A stretch of 64,000 bases of DNA from Humulus lupulus (Eukaryota; Streptophyta; Magnoliopsida; Rosales; Cannabaceae), in NCBI RefSeq assembly GCF_963169125.1, contig NC_084794.1, positions 158,857,858-158,921,857 on the forward strand, in the 5' to 3' direction. The position numbers were made by a program, and so were the translations under genes. Below the pieces are notes generated by a model that was not told the DNA's origin, did not search any database, and was given only the letters and a program-made list of their open reading frames with translations. Position 1 is the stretch's first letter. The number at the start of each line of letters is the position of its first letter. Shown here piece by piece: positions 46,942 through 57,599 of the stretch.

Positions 46942-48285
46942 GATGGAAATCTGCAAAATAGGGTTAGAATAATATGGAGAAAAGACCTCACCACACTCCC
47001 TCACGTGTTTTCACTCAAAAATTTGTCACTCAAGTCCACTCGTGTTTCACTCAACTTTGATGGCTTTTACCCTCAAATAAGCTCACGCCTCTGCCTTTTT
47101 CCACTCGTATTCTTCTTTAAGTTCTTTCAAAACTAATCCAACGGTAATATGGAGTATTCAAGCAGCAAATTCAACCAAACAAACCAAACGAACACCAACG
47201 AAAACTGGTGAAAAATGACGAAAAAAACGATGATTTTTGGAACGCTTGTGTGGGGTTTTGGAAAAAAGGCCTCTAGACCATAGGGAACAAGAATAGAACA
47301 AAATTTTTTAAGACGGGTTTCCAGACTCTTTTTTTTTTAGGTTCGGATCCCTTTGAATTTTTCTTCTTCTTTCTTTTCTGTCTTTTCTTTCCTCTTGATC
47401 CTCAAACGCAGGTACAAGACACAAGAAAAAAAAAATTAGACTTGGATTCGAAAACAAAACAACTCGGATTTCACAAAAGAGCAAGAGATTCTCAATGCAA
47501 ATTCAGATTTTCACAATGAAAAACTAGAGAAACTCACTGTCAATTCAGATTTCACAATAAAACAAATTCGGATTGTACAATAAGAACAAGAGAAAAAACT
47601 CAATGCCAATTCGGATTGCACAATAAGAACAAGAGAAACTTAACCCCAATTCAGATTTCACAATAAGAACAAGAGAAACCCAAGGCAAAGTCAGATTCCA
47701 CAAGTAGAACAAGATAAAACTCAAAGCCCTAATTCACGTTAAGAACCCTAATTCATGATTTCAGAAATGAATAATGGGAACTAGGAAATAAGGGATTTCA
47801 AGGGATTTCACAAAGAAATAATGGGAACTAGGAAATAAGAACAAGGAAACAATAACTATAGTAGTTTCGGATTTCACAATAAGAACTATTGGATTTCACA
47901 ACAAAACAAGAGAAACCCAAGGCAAAATTCGGATTGCAAAACAAAACACAAGAGAAACTCAATGACCCTAATTCGGATTCCACAATTAGAACAAAAGAAA
48001 AAACTCAAAGCCCTAATTCACGTTAAGAACCCTAATTCACGATTTCAACAAGCTCTAGAATAGTTTCGGATTTCACAACAAATAAGGGAAACAAGGAAAC
48101 AATTGACACAAGGAAATAATTGAAACAAGGAAATTAACAAGCTCTAGAATAGAAAAACACACGAATTGAATATAGGAACACGAATTGATTTTTTTTTTTT
48201 TTGATTTCAGAAACCCTAATATTGAAAAATGAATTGAAAGAAAAAAAACACAAAGTAAAGGATAGGCCAAACCGGATGATCCTAA
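46942..48285 (-). other. 5' leader of NA2
   Basis: 1.3 kb without a supportable sense ORF, rich in TTCTCTTGTTCTTATTGTG and GAAATCCGAA-type repeats on the minus strand. CTAACCCTATTTTGCAG precedes the gag ATG. Confidence 0.65.
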
Positions 48286-48297
48286 GCTCTGATACCA
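48286..48297 (-). other. Primer binding site of NA2
   Basis: Minus strand TGGTATCAGAGC, two bases from the 5' LTR. Confidence 0.9.
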
Positions 48298-48299
48298 AC

Positions 48300-48932
48300 T
48301 GATACGAACCACACCAACACTGTGATGAAACACGACACCAAATATGGCACAGCCACCAAGAGCACACGAATAGGAATGAAGAACCGCGACCCAATGCTTA
48401 GCAAAGCACGAACCTTGGTATGAGGAAGACGCCACAAACGGGGATGGGAATCCGTTTGATAAGTCGGATTGAACGCCACAAGGGATACCCTTGATAAGTT
48501 CGGATAGTCTCTTCAACATAAACTCACAAATTTTCATTCAACATAATCTGATTTTTTTCCAAATGTTTTCAAGGCATTATATAGCCGAAAATTACATCAA
48601 GACAAGCCCATTTGTCTTCCTAAAAACCGAAAATTAAAGACAACCTTTTGTCTTCCTAATGAAAACCGAAATTAAAGACAAGCCTTTTTGTCTTCCTAAT
48701 GAAAACCGAAAATTAAAGACAAAAGGACTATTGGACTCACACAAGTCAAATGTTTGACTTATCACAAAATAAACAAAGACTAAATAAAAAAAACGTGATT
48801 AAAAATAAAAAGACTCATTACAGGAAGCTAAATATTGATCAAGCTCCTAAACTGGTGTCCTCATCATTCCTCCCCTCTTGACTTGGATCAACTGGAACTT
48901 GACTTGGATTTTTAGTCTTGGTGTCCTCATCA
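48300..48932 (-). repeat. 5' LTR of NA2
   Basis: 633 bp, almost identical to the 3' LTR (643 bp), including the internal PPT/LTR-start copy at 48854-48880, so the duplication was already in the parent. Confidence 0.9.
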
Positions 48933-48937
48933 GATTG
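48933..48937. repeat. TSD GATTG of NA2, right copy
   Basis: Equals 44171-44175. Confidence 0.93.
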
Positions 48938-50415
48938 CTAATCCAATTGAGCTACACCATTATGTGGAATTGGAAGATTTGGTGCATATGGCAATCAAAG
49001 TTGAGAGGCAGCTCAAGAGGGGTAGTACAAGTTCAAAGCCAAGACCGAGCCCACACCATTCAAGTGCAACACCTTGGCGGTCGAACTATCCAAAGAAGGA
49101 AGAAGACCAACCTACTTCATCCTTTACACCAAAACCAGCCACGACCCCTCAAGGTAAAACAGCCCCTACTTCGTCCCATTCTAGTGAGATAAAATGTTTC
49201 AAATGTCAGGGGCGAGGACACATAGCTAGCCAATGTCCAAACAAGCGAGTTATGGTAATTCGGGATAATGGGGAGATAGATTCCGAAGAGGAAGATGATC
49301 TTGATGACATGCCACCATTGGAGGACGCTTCTATGGGTGATGAGGAGTTTGGGGCAGAATCTGGTGAGATGCTTGCACTAGTCACACGACGAGCCTTAAA
49401 TTTGCAAGCAAAAGAAGAGGTGCAGCGGGAGAACATCTTTCACACTCGTTGTCATGTGAAAGGCAAGGTATGTAGTGTGATTATTGATGGAGGTAGTTGT
49501 ACTAACGTTGCTAGTTCTTCCATGGTTGAAAAGCTAGGGCTCCCAACGCTTAAACATCCTTGTCCATACAAGTTGCAGTGGTTGAATGATAGTGGTGAAG
49601 TGAGGGTTACAAAACAGGTGCTGGTATCATTTCGAATTGGCAAGTATGAGGATGAGGTATTGTGCGATGTGGTTCCCATGCAAGCTGGACACCTCCTTCT
49701 AGGAAGGCCTTGGCTATTTGATCGGCGAGTCCAGCATGATGGCTTCACCAACAAGTACTCATTCACGTTCCGCCAACGAACAATCACTCTAGCTCCATTG
49801 ACGCCAAAGCAAGTATATGAAGACCAAGTGCGGTTGCAAAAATTGAGTGATAAAAAAAAATTGAGTGAGCAAAAGAAGGAGAGTGAAAAGATGAATGAGA
49901 GTGAAAAAAAAGAGAGACAAAGAGAGAAAAGGGTTGAATCAAGTGAGCGAGAAAAGAAAGAGAAGAGTTCGATCAATGAGGGAAAATTAGAGAGAAAACA
50001 GAATAATTTTTATGCAAAAAAAAGTGAGGCTCTTTTAAACACTAACCAACTTGATGCTAACAAGGGTCGTCACAAGCAGGTTTTTGACCCCGGTGATTGG
50101 GTATGGGTACACATGAGGAAAGAGCGATTCCCAGCACAAAGACGTTCCAAATTGCTACCTCGAGGAGATGGTCCATTTCAAGTGCTAGAAAGGATCAATG
50201 ACAATGCCTACAGACTCGATTTACCAGGTGAGTATACTGTTAGTGCTACTTTTAATGTTTCTGATTTGAGTCCTTTTGATGCAGGTGAAGATTTGAGGAC
50301 AAATCCTTCTCAAGAGGGGGGGAATGATGAGGACACCAAGACTAAAGATCCAAGTCTAGTTCCAGTTGGTCTGGTGACGAGGGCGCGAGCCAAAATACTC
50401 AGTTTAGGAGCTTGA
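48938..50415 (+). CDS. Gag-protease-integrase-tail fusion of NA3, second part
   Basis: In frame with 43467-44175. Contains the Gag end ([20 protein letters not shown]), zinc knuckle [14 protein letters not shown], acidic stretch, protease ([24 protein letters not shown]), a highly charged linker ([20 protein letters not shown]), then the deletion join [24 protein letters not shown]-like [14 protein letters not shown] and [15 protein letters not shown], and an LTR-coded tail TRARAKILSLGA with TGA at 50413-50415. In the autonomous copy about 800 residues of RT, RNase H and integrase stand between NTNQLD and ANKGRHK. No stop or shift is seen. Confidence 0.9.
50312..50324 (+). other. Polypurine tract of NA3
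   Basis: AAGAGGGGGGGAA directly before the 3' LTR. Confidence 0.87.
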
Positions 50416-50944
50416 TGAGTCTTATTGTATTTTGTCATCTTGCATTTTTTATTTAGTCTTTGTTTATTTTGTGAAAAGTCAAACACTTGACTTGTGTGAG
50501 TCCAAGAGTCCTTTTGTCCTTAATATTCGGTTTTCATTAGGAAGACAAAGGGTTGTCTTTAAATTTCAGTTTTCATTAGGAAGAAAAAAGGTTGTCTTTA
50601 TTTTTCAGTTTTTAGGAAGACAAAGGGGCTTGTCTTGATGTATTTTTCGCCTATATTAGGCCTTGAAAACATTTGGAAAAATCAGATTTTGATGAAATGA
50701 AAATATTGTGAGGTTTTCTTCTTGAGTTCTTGAAGAAACTTTTGAACTTATCAAGGGGTTCCTTGTGGCGTTCAACCTGACTTATCAAACGGATTCCCAT
50801 CCCCGTTTGTGGCGTCTTCCTCATACCAAGGTTCGTGCTTGGCTAAGCATTGGGTTGCGGTTCTTCATTCCATTTCGTGTGCTCTTGGTGGCTGTGCCAT
50901 ATTTGGTGTCGGGTTTCATCACAGTGCTGGTGTGGTTCGTATCA
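50325..50944 (+). repeat. 3' LTR of NA3 (type B)
   Basis: 620 bp, same length as the 5' LTR with only a few differences seen by eye (for example AGACAAAAGG/AGAAAAAAGG). Ends TTCGTATCA before TSD TTAAG. Confidence 0.92.
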
Positions 50945-50949
50945 TTAAG
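50945..50949. repeat. TSD TTAAG of NA3, right copy
   Basis: Equals 41537-41541. Confidence 0.93.
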
Positions 50950-53304
50950 TCTACTGACGATTCGAGGTGAGGCCGCACCAGGGAATCGAGGGAGTAGCCC
51001 AGACATGCTCAAGACTTACCCCATCTCCCACATACATAACGTTATAAATGATAATTGGGGATTTACCTTGGTCCATGGAGGAGTACTCAGTGCCCATCTG
51101 AAGCTCCTCCTCGAGTTCCTGGTCCAGTTGAGCTTCTTGGACTGCTTGGACAACCTGAGCATTCTCGAGGCACTCCTCTTCCAGATGCTGATTATACTAG
51201 TTGCGAACCAGTCTGTTGATGTAATTTATATGGGCCTCACCCATTGCCCCGGACATCATGAAATTCTGGAAAAGGGTCAGGTCCAAATTGTTGATGTGCT
51301 AACCCCTCCCGAGAATCCCTACATTATCTAGGTTCTCCACCATCATCAGTTGGCTTAGCTCCAAGTCCACATCCAGGAGCTCCTTCATGGCCTATAGACG
51401 ATCATGGAAAGCCTGGACAAATGGTGGGTGGAGAAAGGGACCTAAACAAAGTAAAATCTCTACGTATAAAAAGTTCTACGGGTATCAAAGAAGGAAAGCT
51501 TAGACAGTAACAGAGACTTACCAACCCTGGAGAAGTCCAGGATAAGAGTAGGGTTGGTCCGAAGCGGGAAACCACATCCAGGAGCTCCTTCATGGCCTAT
51601 AGTCCTGCTCATATCTCTCGTTGAGGTGATGAGTCTTGCTCATGATCTACAAGTACTTCATAAGGGTGTAATATCTGTCTAGGTCACTCCCCTTCTTATT
51701 TGGGCATGCCCAAAAGCTGTCGAGATATCTAATCTTCGCTAGAGTAGGCTCGAGTCACCTTTGACAGAAACAAGACAAATAGGCCTGTGAGGACTCTGTA
51801 GCCATTCAAGGTTAACTCAAAGGGGGAAATCCCTACATACTTTAGGAAGTTGACGAAGTATTGGTGCAGGGCCATAGTCGCTCCAACCTGGAGGTGTGAC
51901 TGACTCCAACCCCAAGGCCATAGAAATTTGGATGAGATATCTTTGTCTTCCAACAAAGAAGAACAAGATAGTCCTCAGCTTCAGTCCTATAGTGGGACGT
52001 TATGCTGGTCAAAGAGTCAAGGTGTTTTAATTTCCTCATAATTTGTTCTGCCTCAAATCTCGAGGCCTGGTATCTTACCTTCGTGTGAGGGATTGGAGCA
52101 ATGTTCACCTTTTCCTCTGTCCTCTGTCGTGTGAGGTATGTCACCACAGGTTTCTCGGCCACCGGAGTGATCTCCCTCACTGCCAGGCATTCCAAAGTCT
52201 TGGCCTCCTCATGGTTTCGTCCACCTTCTCAATCCATCTCTTGTATTTCATTATTGAATGCGTAAAAACCATGTCTATGAAGTTCCCAAAGCTCCTCGAA
52301 CATCTGAAACAAAACCAAGTAGTTAACATTTTGACCCAATGAAAAATGACCAAAACACAAGAGTACCCTAAGACAACTGATCGGGTACAAGAGAAAGTCG
52401 AATTTCCTAAAAAGGAGTGCTCTCATAGCCCCAAAATGGTCCCCAGAGACACCGCTGGAAGCTCAAGAACACGGTCGGACTACGGTTGGGAAATTCCAGA
52501 AACCGATTTGGCAACGAAAATACCAGAATTCGAAAATGACCACTTACAATTGGTTTTGACACCAACAAGGGCCCAAAACAAGGCTAAAAAGAGGTAAACA
52601 ACCTATAATTCTAACAAAATTCAATTGCCTAAACAAGAACCCAAATATCCAGTATTTCACAGTACAATTGAAATTCAAAAAGTGGAGAATTGATGGTGAA
52701 TACTTACTCGATATGAAGCGCGGGTAAGTGTTGAGTCGAGTTTGAACGTTGAGGTAACATGTTTGATTCACCCAGAAATACCAGTGTCTTCTCCAACCCT
52801 CCAGAATCGTCAAAGAAGAATCTTAGGAATGAGTAAGGCTCACTGTGTATGGAAGTTCTCAAGCTCTAGAATAAGTAAATTTTGAACGCCAAAGGTGAAA
52901 AGTGTGTGGGAGGAAAAATCTTGAATTTTAACCCAGACATGGATAGAAAGAAATTCGATCTCAGTCATTGATTACCTAGGGAGTGGGTACTTGAGTATCA
53001 TCTAATGGTAACACAAATCAAGGCGAGTATCGTACTCAAAAAGGGGAAAGGACGCCTCGGGTACAGAAAAGACCCCTCATTATGGCATTGATTGATGGAC
53101 CTGACAATAGGAAGAGGACATGTGGCAGCCTGCTTTTTAGAAATGTCATGGCTCGAGGACACCCAACAGTCTCGACCTGAGCACGAATCTTCTGAAAATG
53201 CTCCTCTTAATTGAAGTCTCCATTTCTCGAGGATGAGTGAAGACTTGTGGGACAAATGTTGTCTGCATTTTCTCTAAGTGGGCACGTTTCTTTTTAGAAG
53301 GGCA
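50950..53304 (-). pseudogene. Degraded coding remnant, right part; resembles a gypsy-type transposon ORF
   Basis: Minus-strand pieces in several frames. At 51729-52195 they read FEAEQIMRKLKHLDSLTSIT and then ALHQYFVNFLKYVGISPFEL followed by NGYRVLTGLFVLFL. The second block resembles the Pfam family named putative gypsy type transposon (Transposase_28), found in ORFs of plant gypsy elements. The remainder is acidic, low-complexity coding-like sequence with stops (51000-51330) and, after about 52230, sequence I cannot assign. A perfect 31-bp direct repeat occurs at 51367-51397 and 51572-51602. It continues at 40496-41541 beyond NA3. Confidence 0.45.
51367..51602. repeat. 31-bp direct repeat with 174-bp spacer
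   Basis: CCACATCCAGGAGCTCCTTC followed by ATGGCCTATAG occurs at 51367-51397 and 51572-51602 without mismatch. Confidence 0.85.
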
Positions 53305-53761
53305 TTTTAGTAATTTTGACCCGTTGAGGGTATAATTGTAATTACACGTGTGTGATTGAGATCACATTATTATTATGTGGATATGTTTGGGTTACTCGAT
53401 GCGAGGCGATCCTAGTGAGCAAGTTAGCGGAAGAGTCACAACGGGGTAAAATACCCGACTCGGGGTGAGCTTAGGGGTATTTTGGTAATTTAGTACATTA
53501 CCAGAGTTTATCGGGTAATGGGGATTAAATGGTCATTATTTTGAGGTAGTTGGGGACTTAGAGAAACACTCGAGTATTTACGGGAAGTGGCAATTGACGA
53601 AATTGCCCTTGATGTTACCAAAGGATTTAAGTTAATTGTAAGGGCATTTTGGACATTTTCGCAAAAAGGGGATCGGCTTGGTTTAGGCAGTTGTGACCTT
53701 AGGATCAAGCAGAAAGAAAGAAATACTCAGAAGGATAAGCTTTCTCTCTCCCGTAGCGCTC

Positions 53762-53764
<3 letters not shown>

Positions 53765-53814
<50 letters not shown>
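53765..53814 (+). repeat. (CT)25 microsatellite
   Basis: Uninterrupted CT dinucleotides inside the T LTR. Confidence 0.97.
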
Positions 53815-53816
<2 letters not shown>

Positions 53817-54629
53817 GGTGAATTGGGGGACTTTGAGTAATTGAAGGAGCAAAGCATAGGAAGTTGAGGATTTGGTATCTAAGATCAAGCTAGGAGCGGT
53901 TTAGGATCATAAGACAATTATTGGAGGTAAGGATTACTCTGAGTTTAAGTTCAATTAGTTGAAGTTTTCTAGAACCTTAGGTTTGAGATTGAATTTTGGA
54001 ATATTGATGAGTTTTTAATCTAGTAATTGCTACGTTTTGCTGCTGGAAATGATTATGTTGATTATTGGGATTGAATTGAAAGATTGGGATATAATTGGGT
54101 GGTTTCTAGTTGGGTTCGGCTAAAGAAAAAACCTGAAATTCTGGGTTCGAGGGGCTGGGTCGCGGCTCTGTTCTTGGTGAGCCGCGACCCTCTAAGGAAA
54201 ATGGGAGCCAGGATGGCTCAGAGGCAAGGGAGCACCGCGGTGCCATAGGGGCAGAGCCGCGGCACGTGTCTGGAGACTAGGGAGGCCGAGCCTCTGATTA
54301 GAGGCGGGTCGCAGCCCTTAAGGGGATTTTTGGCCCTAGGGGTGTTTTTAGGTTGGGAACTTAACCTTTTGGGCTCGGGATCGATTCTACTTCCGTGTTG
54401 GGTGGAATTCGATGTCCCGGAGGCTAGGACTCAGTCTGAAAGCCTTTAATCACTCGTTGTTGATGGAATTCCTTATTATGGTTGTGACTAGGTCATTGCT
54501 AAGGGCTCGGATCAGGAATCGTACTCAAAAGGGCGTCACTAGTAACTTTCTTTTGGATCAATGGTAAGAAAACTGCACCCAGTACGTGAATGTGTGATTA
54601 GAGCTTGGTCAATGCTGAATATGGATATG

Positions 54630-54634
54630 ATTAA
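54630..54634. repeat. TSD ATTAA, left copy
   Basis: Equals 55367-55371. Confidence 0.92.
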
Positions 54635-55366
54635 TGATGAGGACACCAAGACCCAAGTATCAAGTCAAGTTCCAGTTGGTCCAGTGACGAGGGCACGAGC
54701 CAAGAGATTCAAGGAAGAACTTAACAACCTAGTCCACAAAGTCCTAAAACAAGAGGAGACCGTGGTCAACATTGAAGGAGAACAAAGACTTGTCTTACTC
54801 ATCAAAGTTGACTGAGTTTAGGAGCTTCATGAGTCTTATCTTCATGAGTCTTTTTATTTTAATCACGTTTTTTAGTCTTTGTTTATTTTGTGATAAGTCA
54901 AACATTTGACTTGTGTGAGTCCAATAGTCCTTTTGTCTTTAATTTTCGGTTTTCATGAGGAAGACAAAAGGCTTGTCTTTAATTTCAGTTTTCATTAGGA
55001 AGACAAAGGGGCTGTCCTTAATTTTTCGGTTTCATTAGGAAGACCAAGGGTCTTGTTTTCATGTAATTTTCGTCCTTATAAGGACTGCCAAAACATTTGG
55101 AAAAATCAGATTATGTTGAATGAAATTGTGAGTTTATTTCTTCTTGAGTTCTTGAAGAAACTTTTGAACTTATCAAGGGGTTCCTTGTGGCGTTCAACCT
55201 GACTTATCAAACGGATTGCCATCTCCGTTTGTGGCGTCTTCCTCATACCAAGGTTCGTGCTTGGCTAAGCATTGGGTCGCGGTTCTTCATTCCATTTCGT
55301 GTGCTCTTGGTGGCTGTGCCATATTTGGTGTCGGGTTTCATCACAGTGTTGGTGTGGTTCGTATCA
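54635..55366 (+). mobile_element. Family C solo LTR, type A
   Basis: 732 bp, TGATGAGG to TTCGTATCA, perfect TSD ATTAA. It has the 104-bp segment coding [19 protein letters not shown], three VNTR units (about 54918-55040) and a TTATAAGG box near 55076. It is the only solo LTR of the autonomous type here. Confidence 0.93.
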
Positions 55367-55371
55367 ATTAA
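55367..55371. repeat. TSD ATTAA, right copy
   Basis: Equals 54630-54634. Confidence 0.92.
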
Positions 55372-55547
55372 GGCTTTGGCCCTGTTAATGAACATGATTA
55401 TAATTATGTTGTGAATATCTGGTTAAGTACACTAAAATGCGCATAATTATTACTATGCCTATGACTGCTGTTTGAATGTATTATAATGCATTGTAATTGT
55501 TGATATGTACGTTATATGAGATATGTGATTGTCTATTGTGACTGGGA

Positions 55548-56380
55548 AGCTCGGTTTATAAACCAGAGGGTTATTAGGATGTTAAATGGGGATCGACTTA
55601 TTAGTCAAGAGCACATTGGACTTTGAAAGACTCGTCTTATAAGTCGAGGGTCCTAAAGCTTGGACTTATAAGTCAAACGCTTGTAAGGCTCGACTTATGA
55701 GTCGAGGATCAGTAGGACTCGGCTTATGAGCTGAGATTGGCGTTATGCATGTGGAGTGTGGGCCACCATGGCTGGGCCACCCTAGGAGTGCGACATGCAC
55801 TTGACTGGCTCGGATGCCAAACAGATGCAAAGGGAGTGCGACATGCACTTGACTGGCTCGGATGCCATACAAATAAGAAGGAGTGTGATATGCACTTGTG
55901 TAATCTTGTGGTGGTTAATCTGTATATTTGATTGGGAAAGTTCAGCTTATAAGCTGAAGGTTTGTCTGTGTTATCTGATAAAGGGCCTGGCTTAATAGTC
56001 AAGGTTATAAAATGCGTTACAGGTTCGACTTATCAGTCGAAGGTTAAAGGATTTGACTTATCAGTCGAAGATTGAAAAGACTTGAGTTATCAGTCGAAGG
56101 ATGAAAGGATTTGGCTTACTAGTCGAAGGTTTAAGGAACTTGACTTATCAGTCGAAGATTACAAATCTAACTCATCAGTCTGAGGTTACAAATGCAACTT
56201 ACCAGTCAAAAAACAAAGACTTGAATTATTAGTCAAAGGTAAAGTACTCGACTTATCAGTTGAAAGTTAAAGGACTCAGCTTACCAGTTGAATTTTAAAG
56301 GAACTGACTTACTAGTCAAAGGTTGATGCACCCAGCTTATTAGTCGAGAGTTTAAGGGCTCGATCCAGAAGTTGAGGGTT
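55548..56380 (+). repeat. Palindromic 28-31 bp minisatellite
   Basis: Some twenty degenerate units around GACTTATCAGTCGAAGGTTA AAGG. Many hold a near-palindrome such as GACTTATAAGTC, CTCGACTTATGAGTCGAG or CAGCTTATAAGCTG. A different 46-bp repeat (55791-55880) sits inside. Confidence 0.88.
55791..55880 (+). repeat. 46-bp tandem repeat, about two units plus a partial third
   Basis: Units start GGAGTGCGACATGCACTTGA and end before the next GGAGTG at about 55836 and 55879. Confidence 0.78.
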
Positions 56381-57042
56381 ACGTGCCAAACGTTGACTGA
56401 TAGGATTAAGCCACTCCAGAATCGAGGTATACGCTTGAATGCTTCTAAGATTGCCAGAAACGTTAGTATCACATCATCTTGGCCAGCTTTAGGGTCGATT
56501 GTTTGAAAGATGGAGATTGGCTCTAGTGTGGCTCTGTAGCCACTCAGCTAAGTTGATTACATGCATTAGTAGGATTATTGCTACTAGGCATGTTAGTTGT
56601 AATTTATGATATGCCAATGTATTGCTTATAAGTATGATTATGTTTTCTTGCTGAGCCTCGACTTATGGGTGCTAGTTGGTACAGGTAAAGAAATGAAAAG
56701 GTTGGATCGGCCATGAATTGGAGAGCTTTAGGAGTGGAGTGTACATATGCGGCCTGCTCGTCCGCCATGGCCGAGGTTGTCAGTTGGAATTAGATTTGAA
56801 CCCTGATTTTGCCGTGTAGGTCGGCTGTTGTATTTGTTGTTGGGTTTGTAACCGTTTTTAATTACAATGGAATTGCATGGAAGTTAAACATTTTTAACAA
56901 AATCATTTATTTTGATCGAAATTTTTAGTACCTAAACCTGTGGTTAGTTTAGTTACATAGTTTAAACTCAAATGGCTCGTTTAGCGAGCTAAGCACTATT
57001 TAAACTACACAGTGTAACGGTCCTTATTAGGACAGTGTTACA

Positions 57043-57599
57043 TGGATAGTGGTGTTGACTCCATACAAATGGAAAAATGGATGTCCCACAATGCAGCGTG
57101 AAATGGAGAAACATACAACAACAACACTGACAGTGTTAGAGAACTTCCCCCCAAAGAAATGGTGGGCTGACATTCCCGACTTTGGGCCTACCAAGATACG
57201 CTAGAGCCCACCAGCTCATTTAAAGCAAGGAATGTGTATTTATTATATAACTAATCCACATTAAAGGAGAAAAATTGTAATTAGCTCTAATTAATGAGCT
57301 TAATTGCCTTAGCGGCCTACAAAATGGCTAGGACACACATTGTAAATGACCTTAATTTTTACTTTTAGATTGAGCCCATACGCTGCCTGAAAACCAAGAG
57401 AGCTTGAACTTTGCAAGTTCTTAGCATCCTAATAAAAGTGACTCGTGGACTAGGGTTAAATAATAACCTGAACCAGGTAAAAATCTGTGTTCCAATATGC
57501 TTTTCTTTAAGCTTTTGTTTAATTATTTGTCATAAAAAAAGCTAGTCAACAGTATATTTTTTAAACATTGGCCCCGAATGACATAATGTATGAGTACAC
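57043..57599. other. Unassigned sequence
   Basis: AT-rich with scattered short ORFs. I see no domain, repeat or terminal structure. Confidence 0.5.

Larger units (their letters stand above)
44176..48932 (-). mobile_element. NA2: pol-less family C element nested in NA3
   Basis: 4.76 kb, minus strand, inserted in NA3 gag with perfect TSD GATTG. 3' LTR 44176-44818, 5' LTR 48300-48932. Both LTRs contain an unusual internal copy of the PPT and LTR start. Same Gag-protease-integrase-end architecture as NA1 and NA3 but with four more residues lost at the join. Confidence 0.93.
41542..50944 (+). mobile_element. NA3: pol-less family C element with NA2 nested in gag
   Basis: Plus-strand element with 620-bp LTRs at both ends (41542-42161 and 50325-50944) and perfect TSD TTAAG. 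PBS and PPT are present. Without NA2 (44176-48932 plus one TSD copy) it is about 4.6 kb and has one uninterrupted 728-codon frame. Like NA1 and NA2 it lacks RT, RNase H and the integrase core. Confidence 0.93.
53305..57042 (+). mobile_element. Family T LTR with expanded minisatellite, 5'-truncated, split by a family C solo LTR
   Basis: Plus-oriented T LTR ending ACAGTGTTACA at 57042. Near 53310-53430 it shares the ATTATTATGTGGATATGTTT and CGATCCTAGTGAGC blocks with the reverse complement of the other T LTRs, but the first 200 or so bases (TGTAACGACCC...) are missing. It is interrupted by the solo LTR 54635-55366. Between 55548 and 56380 it has a repeat array far longer than in sister LTRs. 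Without the insertion it is about 3 kb. Confidence 0.78.

Noticed and set aside
53587..53844. ORF with SLSLSLSL repeat
   Set aside because: It is the translation of the (CT)25 microsatellite.
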